Of a stretch of DNA of 64,000 bases, positions 56,473 to 64,000 are shown piece by piece. Both the position numbers and the translations under genes were made by a program. This stretch comes from Paraburkholderia phenazinium. GTDB lineage: Bacteria > Pseudomonadota > Gammaproteobacteria > Burkholderiales > Burkholderiaceae. Position 1 is the stretch's first letter; every line of letters begins with the position of its first letter. A model generated the notes under the pieces. That model was not told the DNA's origin, did no database searches, and was given only the letters and a program-made list of their open reading frames with translations. The DNA is taken from NCBI RefSeq assembly GCF_900141745.1, contig NZ_FSRM01000001.1, forward strand, positions 4,092,001 to 4,156,000, given 5' to 3'.

Positions 56473-57711
56473 TCACGGGGCGTCGGGAGCACTCTTTGCC
56501 CAGCGTTTCATCAAGGTATTACTCGGCAGTGTTTCATCCATGACTTTCCTGGCAGTTTCGATGCCGGCTACCGGAAAGTGCTCGGTATCGAGCAAACCAA
56601 TCTGAGCCAGAACACTCCCTTGATCCCAATAAATGTGCTCATGACACAACTTGTCGCCACGAAATTTCACGATGCCCACCAGAGGAACTTCAACATAGCG
56701 CCCCGTCGGTGACACCCCCGGTAATAGCCAGTCAATCTCGCAGGTATGCGTAAAGCAGAACAGGACCTCATCGACGATTTGCGTGGCACCGACCGTGCGT
56801 GAGATTGGAATCTGTCGCGTGTCGGGAGGATTGGCATGGATGAAGTGATGCTGATAGAAACGCCTGAGCGACGTATGACCAACTCCGCCAGTCATCGTCG
56901 GGATATGATTGACGTAGGGTTCAGAGACCATTGTCGCCATCGTTGCATCGGCATCGCGAACCTCGAACTCCAACTGAAGGTGCCTTTCCCACAGCGCCTC
57001 AAGATCGAAATCCGGTCCAAGGATGTGACGCAACGCAGCAATCGAACGATCATGGGCTAGCGCGCTCGCCCGCTTGTCGAAATGCGGGCTCGCGAATCGG
57101 GCGAATGCGTGATCGACGCCGGGATAAACATATAGGCTTGCATTCTTCTGCTGCTGTAAGGCCGCGAATATCTTTGCGCGCGCCGACTCATCGCAGAAGG
57201 CATCGTTGCCGGCGAAATGAAGCACCAACTTGCTCTTCAAGTGATCCGCACGATCCAATAGATCCTCGATTCCTACTCCGTAATAGCCAATGGAAATGGC
57301 GGCATCGGTATGCGTCGCAGCCAGATAGGCAAACTTTCCACCGAGGCAAAACCCCACGACACCACACTGGCCATCCAGCTCCGGACGCTGGCGCAAGACA
57401 GTCAATGCGGCGTTGAGATCGGACACAGCATCCTCATCGCGGACCCCCGTGAGCAGACGCATCGCATGCTTGACGCCCGACTCATCCGGCTCTAACTCGA
57501 TTCCCTCCTCCTGGCGCCAGAAAAAATCCGGAGCAAGAACTACGTAACCTTCTTCGGCATACAGGTCCGCCATTTTGCGGACGAACGCGTTCACGCCAAA
57601 TATTTCCTGGCACAAGACCAGGCCCGGGCCGCGTCCAGCGGGTGGCAGCGCCAGATATCCCGTGAATTTCCTGGCACTGTCCCCTGATATTTTTATCGTT
57701 ATTCCGGCCAT
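56473..57711 (-). CDS. Dienelactone hydrolase fused to a SnoaL-like domain
   Basis: A 412-residue two-domain protein. Residues 1-240 are a dienelactone hydrolase with the full Cys-Asp-His triad: Cys122 in GFCLGG, Asp169 in GNDAF, His200 in GVDHAF. Residues about 250-400 form an NTF2/SnoaL-like cone (LEFEVRDADATMATMVSEPY, HHFIHANPP, VDEVLFCFTHTCEIDWLLPG). The start at ATG 57711 has GGAGAAG upstream. DLH opens lactones from ring-fission products; the SnoaL domain may isomerise or bind the same product. The gene is divergent from the GntR regulator gene, with operator-like repeats between. Confidence 0.92.
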   Translation of the reverse strand: MAGITIKISGDSARKFTGYLALPPAGRGPGLVLCQEIFGVNAFVRKMADLYAEEGYVVLAPDFFWRQEEGIELEPDESGVKHAMRLLTGVRDEDAVSDLNAALTVLRQRPELDGQCGVVGFCLGGKFAYLAATHTDAAISIGYYGVGIEDLLDRADHLKSKLVLHFAGNDAFCDESARAKIFAALQQQKNASLYVYPGVDHAFARFASPHFDKRASALAHDRSIAALRHILGPDFDLEALWERHLQLEFEVRDADATMATMVSEPYVNHIPTMTGGVGHTSLRRFYQHHFIHANPPDTRQIPISRTVGATQIVDEVLFCFTHTCEIDWLLPGVSPTGRYVEVPLVGIVKFRGDKLCHEHIYWDQGSVLAQIGLLDTEHFPVAGIETARKVMDETLPSNTLMKRWAKSAPDAP

Positions 57712-57824
57712 CGTCTTCTCCAAAGTGGCCCTCGCCCGAACCTTCAGGCGGGTCATACGGCAACTGTGCCGACATTGCGCGACGGCTGGCAGCCGCCTGG
57801 ATCAAATAACTTCACCACGGAACA

Positions 57825-57838
57825 AACAGTATATTGTT
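57825..57838. promoter_or_regulatory. Candidate GntR operator 1
   Basis: AACAGTATATTGTT is a near-perfect palindrome (two mismatches) in the AT-rich spacer between the DLH-SnoaL and GntR genes. FCD-type GntR proteins commonly bind GTATAC-centred palindromes. Confidence 0.45.
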
Positions 57839-57911
57839 TACGATATTTATTCAAGAAAATTGTTATTTATTTTAATTATCGTTATAAATCAATATGTTAA
57901 GCTAAAAACAA

Positions 57912-57921
57912 TAGTATACTG
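57912..57921. promoter_or_regulatory. Candidate GntR operator 2
   Basis: TAGTATACTG is centred on the perfect palindrome AGTATACT (57913-57920) and lies 80 bp from the similar site at 57825. It fits the GTATAC core of FadR/FCD-type GntR operators. Paired sites between divergent genes suggest joint control. Confidence 0.5.
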
Positions 57922-58273
57922 TAAGTTGTGCGACATGCTACAATACGCCGAAAGTGCCTGTCCCTCTTTTGTACGGGGAAGCGAGCCATTGTGCGTGGGG
58001 TCAGCGTCGTTTTCGGAAGGGTCTACGCAGATTCGAGGTAGAGACCAAATTAAATCGGCCGCTTTGGTGGCCGCTTCCGCACGTAGGGCAGGATGACGTG
58101 CCGATCGCCCGCCATACAATCAGGAGCACGACATCTTGCGAATCAAAGGCGAAGCGCTCTTCAAAGCTACAGTGATTCCACGTGACGTAGACACGGCAAC
58201 GGCTAGAATCGCTGTAAGCTCATGGATTGTTTGCCCACCTCAACCGGTACCTAGAAGAGATGGAAGTACAGTC

Positions 58274-59026
58274 ATGCCGACATCGTTAACCGTGGCAGCG
58301 AAAGCGACGCCAAACACCGCGATGCAGGAACCCAAACAGAGCATCCGGGAACAGGTGTACCGTCACTTGCGCGACAAAATGCGAAGTGGCGAGATTACAT
58401 ACGAAGACAAATTGGTTGACCATGAGATCGCCAGTCAATTGGGCGTTTCACGTATGCCCGTGCGGGAAGCATTGCTGCAACTGAAGAGCGAGGGCTTTCT
58501 TGAAGGAACCTCGCGCGGGTTCGTTCTGCGCCGCTTTACTCCGACTGACATCGCCAATATTTTCGAAACTCGGCTCCTGCTTGAGCCCGCTGCGGCTGGC
58601 GATGCTTGCAAGAACGCTTCGATCAAGGGGCTTTCCGAGATGCGTTCGATGGTCGCCGCGGCCGAGCGTGCCTACGCTAATGACGATATCCCAGGCTTCA
58701 TGGATTCGTCCGACGCTTTCCGCTTGACCTGGGTTGGAATGGTGCCCAATCCTCATCTCGTACAGACAATTGACCGCTTACGCGATCATGTCGAAGCCGT
58801 CCGACTCGCGACGCTTCGTGACAAGGCCATTCGCGAGTTGGCGTTAAAGCATATGAAACACATATTAGACGCATTCCTTGAGGCGGATGCCGAGGCAGTC
58901 AAGGAGCGGGTTGCCCATAACATGCGTGTTTCTGCGACGTGCTATTACTCTACGCAAGAGACGATCTTGAGCTCATCCGCTGAACGCGGGACCGAACCTT
59001 TGACAGCAAAGTCGGCGGATTTATAG
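58274..59026 (+). CDS. GntR-family transcriptional regulator, FCD domain
   Basis: A 250-residue regulator. I chose the start at ATG 58274 with GGAAG upstream; the frame remains open to 58136 without a better site. The N-terminal winged helix reads SIREQVYRHLRDKMRSGEIT, then DHEIASQLGVSRMPVREALL and GFLEGTSRGFVLRRF. The C-terminal helical FCD domain (about 85-225) ligates a metal and an organic acid (ETRLLLEPAAAGDAC; LRDHVEAVRL; HMKHILDAF). Being divergent from the DLH-SnoaL operon, it probably represses it until a pathway acid appears. Confidence 0.92.
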   Translation: MPTSLTVAAKATPNTAMQEPKQSIREQVYRHLRDKMRSGEITYEDKLVDHEIASQLGVSRMPVREALLQLKSEGFLEGTSRGFVLRRFTPTDIANIFETRLLLEPAAAGDACKNASIKGLSEMRSMVAAAERAYANDDIPGFMDSSDAFRLTWVGMVPNPHLVQTIDRLRDHVEAVRLATLRDKAIRELALKHMKHILDAFLEADAEAVKERVAHNMRVSATCYYSTQETILSSSAERGTEPLTAKSADL

Positions 59027-59183
59027 AGAAAAAGCTGACCGAATTTAGATTAAACGGCTCGGTGAAATTCCACTACACCGCAGCTGATGGAGAAATGTCT
59101 CGTTCAGGCATTTTCTTCTGACGGTCAGACGCCAGACGATTTCATCAAGAGCATTCTTATCGCTCATTCAACGTGGATCGCAA

Positions 59184-59894
59184 ATGAACTCAAAAAGCAA
59201 ATCTTTTTTTGAAGGCCGCACAGCGCTCGTCACCGGCGCAAACGGTGGGCTCGGCCTGGTGTTAGCACGTGCGTTAGCAGGCCGAGGTTGTAAAGTGTAT
59301 GCCGCAGTACGCAATCCAGACAAATTCGCCGATGCCTCTAATTACCGCCTAATTATCCCGGTGCGGCTTGATCTCACCGATCCAGACAGCATCGATGCTC
59401 TGATCCCGCTCGTAGCTGATGTGAGTTTGGTATTCAATAACGCTGGTAGCAATCGGCAAGATAGCGCTTTATTTTGCCGTAGCGAAGGTGCGGCGCGGGA
59501 AGAAATGGAAGTCAACTTTTTCGGGCCCTTACGTTTGGCTCGCGCACTCGCCCCATTGATGAAAGATCGTGGAGAAGGGACTTTTGTCAATCTCCTTTCC
59601 ATACTGGCGTTTGAGCACCTGGTGGAGTGCGGCTCGTATTCCGCATCGAAGGCGGCGGCACACTCGCTTACACAAGGGATGCGAGCTCAGTTGCAGCCGT
59701 GGGGCGTGCGAGTGATCGGTGTTTATCCCGGGCCTATGGATACCGCAATGAGTGCGAGCCTGCCCCTACCTAAGGTATCCCCTGAAGTCGTTGCAACTGC
59801 AATCATGAGTGCGCTCGTGTCCCGCGATGATGAAATTTATCCTGGGGACATAGCTCAGAAATTCCATACGAAATGGCGACCATATCGCGGATAG
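59184..59894 (+). CDS. Short-chain dehydrogenase/reductase
   Basis: A 236-residue classical SDR with an intact active site: VTGANGGLGLVLA for NAD(P) binding, NNAG, a catalytic Ser in NLLSILAF and the YxxxK pair in GSYSASKAAA. It ends with a PGPMDTAMS segment. It probably oxidises an alcohol or reduces a keto group; the short length and VYAAVRNPDKFAD recall SDRs acting on small substrates. It follows the GntR gene by 158 bp in the same direction and may serve the same pathway. IS66 debris begins just downstream. Confidence 0.92.
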   Translation: MNSKSKSFFEGRTALVTGANGGLGLVLARALAGRGCKVYAAVRNPDKFADASNYRLIIPVRLDLTDPDSIDALIPLVADVSLVFNNAGSNRQDSALFCRSEGAAREEMEVNFFGPLRLARALAPLMKDRGEGTFVNLLSILAFEHLVECGSYSASKAAAHSLTQGMRAQLQPWGVRVIGVYPGPMDTAMSASLPLPKVSPEVVATAIMSALVSRDDEIYPGDIAQKFHTKWRPYRG

Positions 59895-59939
59895 CATCAT
59901 TCTTTGCCGTTGTTGCATGTAGGCAGTTGCAAGGATGAT

Positions 59940-60075
59940 CTGAGGAACAACGAACACATCGGTTACCTGCGCACGGTGTTTGAGCGCATTGCCGATCATC
60001 CCATCAACCGCATCGACGAGTTGCTGCCGTGGCGCCTGATGCCGGCTGCACACATCGAGCAGCAAGCTGCCTGAC
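59940..60075 (+). pseudogene. IS66-family transposase C-terminal fragment
   Basis: About 45 codons (NNEHIGYLRTVFERIADHPI, then NRIDELLPWRL) match the C-terminal domain of IS66 TnpC transposases and end at TGA 60073. No upstream TnpC sequence remains. The fragment directly precedes a pRiA4b ORF-3-like gene, an order seen in IS66-type elements with passenger genes. Confidence 0.75.
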
Positions 60076-60085
60076 AATCAATCCG

Positions 60086-60682
60086 ATGGCCCAGCCCCGC
60101 AAACCTGCCGTGCGCCTGGTCAAGGCGCCAGTGCCCGATTACGTACTGCGCGTTGAGCTGAAGTACATCAAGCCGGCGATCTGGCGACGAATCATCGTTC
60201 CCGGCTCGATCCGGCTGGGCAAGCTGCATGTCGTGCTGCAACTGGCCATGGGATGGGAAGGCGGGCACCTGCACGAGTTCGTCTTCGGCGAAACCAACTA
60301 TGGCGAACCTGATGACCTCGGATTCCAGAGCGATCCACCAATGCTCAATGAAGCACGGGTCACGCTGGCGAAGGCGCTGGGCGGGCTGAAGTCATTCACC
60401 TACATCTACGACTACGGCGACAACTGGCAGCATCGGATCAAAGTCGAGAAGGCGCTGGTGCCTGATCCAGACATGCGCCGGTCGCTGTGCCTGGACGGGC
60501 AGAATGCGTGTCCACCAGAAGACGTTGGTGGAGTGCCAGGATATGCCGACTTCCTCGAAGCGATCACCAATCCGACGCACGAGGAGCACGACCACTTCCT
60601 CGAGTGGTGTGGCGGCAGCTTCGATCCCGCCGCCTTCGATCTCGTGCTCGCGAATCAGCTGCTCTCAGAGGTCAAATTCTGA
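60086..60682 (+). CDS. Plasmid pRiA4b ORF-3-like protein
   Basis: A 198-residue protein with a PRiA4_ORF3 domain (PF07929): VLRVELKYIKPAIWRRIIVP, LHVVLQLAMGWEGGHLHEF, YDYGDNWQHRIKVEK and PPEDVGGVPGYADFLEAI are all family signatures. The start is ATG 60086, 11 bp after the IS66 TnpC stop, and the gene is intact. The function of the family is unknown. It is common on plasmids and next to IS66 elements, so it was likely brought in with the element. Confidence 0.9.
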   Translation: MAQPRKPAVRLVKAPVPDYVLRVELKYIKPAIWRRIIVPGSIRLGKLHVVLQLAMGWEGGHLHEFVFGETNYGEPDDLGFQSDPPMLNEARVTLAKALGGLKSFTYIYDYGDNWQHRIKVEKALVPDPDMRRSLCLDGQNACPPEDVGGVPGYADFLEAITNPTHEEHDHFLEWCGGSFDPAAFDLVLANQLLSEVKF

Positions 60683-60824
60683 TCGTCAAGACGGCCTCAG
60701 ATTGACGCTTACTTTCGAGTCGCCTGGAGAGAATAGTTGTGCGGCAATGAGTGCGGCCGGCAGCCACGCTGCGGTCGGATCGAGTACAAAAGGGGGCCTT
60801 GCTGCTTCCGCGACTCCCTGTCAC

Positions 60825-60985
60825 TCAAATTGCGTCACGAATGGCCTTCCTGATCCAAGTTGTGAAAACGTCCATCGTGGCCTCCGTTCGTGCCGGCAGA
60901 TGACGTTTTTTCGGATAGAGAATCGATACTTCGGGAGCGGGTGTCTCCCATGACGTGAAGATCCGCTCGAGCTTGCCTTCGGCTG
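60825..60985 (-). pseudogene. LysR-family regulator, C-terminal fragment
   Basis: The minus-strand frame ending at TGA 60825 encodes EGKLERIFTSWETPAPEVSI, then LYPKKRHLPARTEATMDVFT, the typical end of a LysR effector-binding domain. It is cut at about 60985, where plus-strand IS3 transposase sequence begins. Only about 50 residues survive, so the regulator was destroyed by insertion and deletion. Confidence 0.75.
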
Positions 60986-61330
60986 ATAGTGATGAGCGAC
61001 CAGTGCTCCACTCCGATCGCGGTGCACACTATCGTTGGCCGGGACGGCTATCGCGGATGCGCGATGCCACGCTCGTTCGCTCGATATCACGCAAAGGATG
61101 CTCGCCCGATAACGCAGCCTGTGAGGGCTTCTTCGGTTGGCTCAAGACCGAACTGTCTTATCCTCGTGACTGGCGGGCTACGACTGTCGATCAATCCATC
61201 GAAACCCTCGACGCTTATATCCGCGTATATAACATAGCGCGAATCAAGGTCTCGCTTGGCTCTCTGATCCTCTGGAATACCGGAAAAGTCTCGGGATCGC
61301 GGCATAAACCAGTCCAAGATTTTAGCCGCC
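60985..61330 (+). pseudogene. IS3-family (IS150-group-like) transposase OrfB fragment
   Basis: ERPVLHSDRGAHYRWPG, RSISRKGCSPDNAACEGFFG and TVDQSIETLDAYIRVYNIAR are the C-terminal part of an IS3-type DDE transposase, retaining the second Asp and the Glu. This is a different IS3 subgroup from the element at 24740. The frame shifts after about 61265 (SLGSL), and the N-terminus is missing. Confidence 0.85.
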
Positions 61331-61560
61331 CCTCCTTCCATTCGGCGCAACTCAATCAGTCTCGGTTGTGCTGCTTACCTGAAACTGACTACGCATTGAT
61401 CCGGTCTCGCACAGATGACCTGTGACTCGCATGCTGTCATATGGTCTGTGATATGGATCACGTCTAAAAATAATATTGTTATCCGAATCATCCTCGCTCT
61501 ACCATCAGTTCGATAAAGCAAGCGCAAACCAAAAAAAACTAGACGAGACAGGAGATGACA

Positions 61561-63198
61561 ATGTGCAAGACAATGCAGGCTGCTAGCGCACTTACACTTG
61601 CCGCTTGTGCGGTGCTTTCCGCATGCGGTGAAGGCATCAGTAGCACTTCCGTAATGCCGTCATCAGCGACAATCGCTGGGAACTGCGCGAGTCTGATGAA
61701 CTATTCGGGTGCAATACCCACAACGATTACAAGTGCCGTTCAAGTCACACCGGGTGCTGGCACACCGTTCCAGACGCCGACCAACTTCCTGACGCCCGTG
61801 AGTCTTAGCGTGACTACGCCGTTTTGTCGTGTGACAGGTGTGATCAAACCAGTAGCAAATTCCACTATCGCCTTTGAGGTGTGGTTGCCGCTAGACCGCG
61901 AGAAATGGAATTCGAAGTTTGTGGGAAGCGCTGATGGTGGCTCCACGGGCGTTATCAACTACACCTCGATGGTAGATCCTCTCGCTCGGGGATATGCGGT
62001 CATGGGGCACGACAACGGGCACACCAGCACGGATGTTTTTGAACAATCGTGGGCCTTCGATTTTTCAACAAACACCGTCAAAACCGATCAGATAATCGAC
62101 TTCGGATACCGCGCCGAGCACGTGGTGACGGTGGTAAGTAAGGACATTACCAACACTTATTTTTCCTCGCGGCCTGTGCACTCCTACTACGTGGGTTGTT
62201 CACAGGGCGGTCATCACGGGATGATGGAAGCTCAACGATACCCCGATGACTATGATGGCATTGTTGCTGGCTCACACGGGGGCGACTGGCTCGGCATGAT
62301 GTCTTCGGAGGCCTGGGCCGGCGTATCAGTTCTAAAGAATAACCGTGCGGGGGGAATGAACGCCGCGCAGCTAGCTGCGTTAAACACCGCCGTCATCTCG
62401 GCTTGCGATGCGAAGGACGGGTTGGTTGACGGTCAGATCGACGATCCGAGGCAATGTAGCTTCGACCCCGCGACTTTGCAGTGCGGTGCGCCTGGCGCGA
62501 ATCCGGCTACTTGTCTCACGCCGGCACAGGTTCAATCTGCGAAGGATATCTATGCGGGTCCGAAGCGTCAGGACACAGGCGCGTCGGTGTCGCCTGGGTA
62601 CGCGATTGGGAGCGAAGGAGGCTGGGTAACAACTTGGAATTCGACAACGAGTTTGCAGAGCGGGAGCTACTACGATTTCTTCCGGCTGATTCTTAAGGGA
62701 AATCCCAATTTCGACATCCTCACTTTGAATTGGGACACCGATATTGACAGGGGCAGATCGCAGTACGGCTCAATCTATGATGCGATCAATCCTGACCTCT
62801 CGGCATTCCAGACAAACAAAGGCAAACTCATTATGTACCACGGTTGGGCCGATCCCCTGATCTCTCCCTATCTTTCCGTCGCTTCCTGGGGACGAATCCA
62901 GGACGCTATGGGGCCCGATATGGTCAATCAGTTTGCCCGCCTGTATATGGTTCCTGGTATGGGGCACTGCACTGGTGGCCCGATTGGTACGGTGGACTGG
63001 CTCACTCCGCTTGAAAACTGGGTTGAGAAAGGGATTGCGCCTGACGCGACGAGTGCGACGTCGACGATCGTTGGGTCGGGTACGGTAAACGGCGTTACCA
63101 GAAGTCGTCCGCTCTGCCCTTATCCAATGGTCGAAAAGTACAAAGGGACTGGCGACATTAACAGCGCAGGCAATTTCACTTGTGTAACCCCGTCCTGA
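61561..63198 (+). CDS. Tannase/feruloyl-esterase-family lipoprotein
   Basis: A 545-residue secreted esterase. The start at ATG 61561 has GGAG 6 bases upstream; the ATG at 61555 directly abuts that site. The signal peptide ends in the lipobox LSAC (Cys22), implying membrane anchoring. The catalytic CS-D-HC arrangement of the family is visible: Cys213-Ser214 in VGCSQGGHHG, Asp in HGWADPLISP and His-Cys in PGMGHC, with the disulfide bridging nucleophile and His loops. Family enzymes hydrolyse galloyl, feruloyl or terephthalate esters. A convergent LysR gene lies just downstream. Release of aromatic acids for the nearby catabolic genes is plausible. Confidence 0.92.
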   Translation: MCKTMQAASALTLAACAVLSACGEGISSTSVMPSSATIAGNCASLMNYSGAIPTTITSAVQVTPGAGTPFQTPTNFLTPVSLSVTTPFCRVTGVIKPVANSTIAFEVWLPLDREKWNSKFVGSADGGSTGVINYTSMVDPLARGYAVMGHDNGHTSTDVFEQSWAFDFSTNTVKTDQIIDFGYRAEHVVTVVSKDITNTYFSSRPVHSYYVGCSQGGHHGMMEAQRYPDDYDGIVAGSHGGDWLGMMSSEAWAGVSVLKNNRAGGMNAAQLAALNTAVISACDAKDGLVDGQIDDPRQCSFDPATLQCGAPGANPATCLTPAQVQSAKDIYAGPKRQDTGASVSPGYAIGSEGGWVTTWNSTTSLQSGSYYDFFRLILKGNPNFDILTLNWDTDIDRGRSQYGSIYDAINPDLSAFQTNKGKLIMYHGWADPLISPYLSVASWGRIQDAMGPDMVNQFARLYMVPGMGHCTGGPIGTVDWLTPLENWVEKGIAPDATSATSTIVGSGTVNGVTRSRPLCPYPMVEKYKGTGDINSAGNFTCVTPS

Positions 63199-63239
63199 AT
63201 TGACACGACATCCGATCTCGAAGTCCGTGTCAAGACACT

Positions 63240-64000
63240 TCATGCGGCAGGAATCGCGTCGATCACCTGCTGGCAGATTCTCGACCGGTTTTGGAGACGC
63301 CAAGCTAACGCGATTTCGAGGTTCAGGTGGCCCTGGTCTCCAGTTACATCGCGGTACACAACGCCCGGGTGAGGTATGTGCTTGACCTGTTCCGGTAGAA
63401 GAGCGATCCCCATTTGCGCAGCTATCAAGCTAACCATCGTGGGCATTTGCCATGCTTCAAGTCCTGTTCGTGGACTAAAGCCGGCGGCGTGGCACGCCAT
63501 CATCGTTTTTGCATGCAGGCTTAGCACTAGATGAGAGGGGAACATCATGAAGGTTTCGTCGGCAAGCAATTTCAATTCGACGATTTGCCGCTTTGCGAGC
63601 GGGTGGCCGATGGGCAAAACGGCAATCATGCGCTCGCGTTCAATCACCTTCATTTCGAGGTCGCTGGCGTTGCTCAATGGCAGCCTCACGATTCCTAGTT
63701 CGATCTGTTCTGTGCGAAATGCGGAGAGTTGCCCAGACGAAGGAAGTTCACGCAGATCAAACACGATGTCGGGATACGTGCGCCTGAACTTCGACAGCAG
63801 TTCTGGGAGCAGTCCGTAGCTGACGGAGCCGACAAAACCCAGAGAGATTCTCCCAGTCATTCCAATGCACGCTTCGCGTGTATGTGCAATGGCCAGTTCC
63901 TGCTGTTCCAGCAGTCTTCGCGCCTCTACGAGAAACACACTCCCAGCGTCGGTCAGAGATACGGACCGGCTCTTTCGAAGGAACAACTGAACCCCGATGG
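63240..64000 (-). CDS. LysR-family transcriptional regulator, partial (N-terminus outside window)
   Basis: The frame remains open to the window end, so the helix-turn-helix is mostly missing; it begins within the wing (QLFLRKSRSVSLTDAG). The effector domain is complete: GRISLGFVGSVSYGLLPELL, LRELPSSGQLSAFRTEQIEL, RERMIAVLPIGHPLAKR, and SLIAAQMGIALLPEQVKHIP. This pattern resembles BenM/CatM-type regulators of aromatic degradation. It converges on the tannase-family gene, its likely neighbour in function. Confidence 0.93.
   Translation of the reverse strand, partial: IGVQLFLRKSRSVSLTDAGSVFLVEARRLLEQQELAIAHTREACIGMTGRISLGFVGSVSYGLLPELLSKFRRTYPDIVFDLRELPSSGQLSAFRTEQIELGIVRLPLSNASDLEMKVIERERMIAVLPIGHPLAKRQIVELKLLADETFMMFPSHLVLSLHAKTMMACHAAGFSPRTGLEAWQMPTMVSLIAAQMGIALLPEQVKHIPHPGVVYRDVTGDQGHLNLEIALAWRLQNRSRICQQVIDAIPAA

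Overview
The window looks like a chromosome or megaplasmid segment of a Burkholderia/Paraburkholderia-type betaproteobacterium. The evidence is high GC with strong codon bias, an OmpC-type betaproteobacterial porin, a YadA-type trimeric adhesin with an extended signal peptide, an MHS-type transporter, and IS3, IS6, IS66, IS110 and IS256 family debris. This assignment is an inference; no rRNA or other taxonomic marker is present and no tRNA was recognised.

Layout. 1-2.0 kb: the 5' part of a TonB-dependent siderophore receptor gene with a Fur-box-like site. 2.6-5.1 kb: a three-gene module led by a tyrosine recombinase. 6.2-12.5 kb: a surface-polysaccharide block (phosphomannomutase/phosphoglucomutase, Wzx-type flippase, GT2, GT4, GalE). 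12.7-19.4 kb: an accessory, IS-scarred region holding a 541-residue protein with a HicA-like C-terminus, an RHH-antitoxin/PIN-toxin pair, and an overlooked 126-codon ORF with an ATA in the start position. 19.4-24.4 kb: a trimeric autotransporter adhesin followed by a small SmpA/BamE-like lipoprotein. 24.7-28.3 kb: an intact IS3-family element inserted into a lipoprotein gene, then broken genes (membrane protein, IS256 transposase, porin).

28.3-37.0 kb: two small catabolic-looking operons on the minus strand. The first encodes a BNR-repeat protein, a dienelactone-hydrolase-like protein, a GlcG-like protein and a ModA-like binding protein. The second encodes an amidohydrolase, an SDR and an acyl-CoA ligase, with a TetR regulator alongside. 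37.7-39.6 kb: degraded glycosidase, UxaA-type and IS6 genes. 40.3-43.4 kb: a chemoreceptor and an intact porin.

43.7-59.9 kb is the most coherent metabolic block. One minus-strand run encodes a gentisate-1,2-dioxygenase-like cupin protein, a fumarylacetoacetase-family hydrolase, a nitrilase, a maleate cis-trans isomerase, an MFS transporter, a V4R-domain protein, a Rieske oxygenase alpha subunit, a reductase and a beta subunit. A second run, upstream of it, encodes a dienelactone-hydrolase/SnoaL fusion, an acyl-CoA ligase, a thiolase-like protein and a DUF35 protein. A divergent GntR/FCD regulator and an SDR gene follow. My reading is that an aromatic acid or nitrile is converted to a gentisate-type ring, which is opened, hydrolysed and isomerised to fumarate and pyruvate. 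59.9-64 kb: IS66 and IS3 scars around a pRiA4b ORF-3-like gene and a LysR remnant, then a tannase/feruloyl-esterase-family lipoprotein and a convergent LysR gene cut by the window end.
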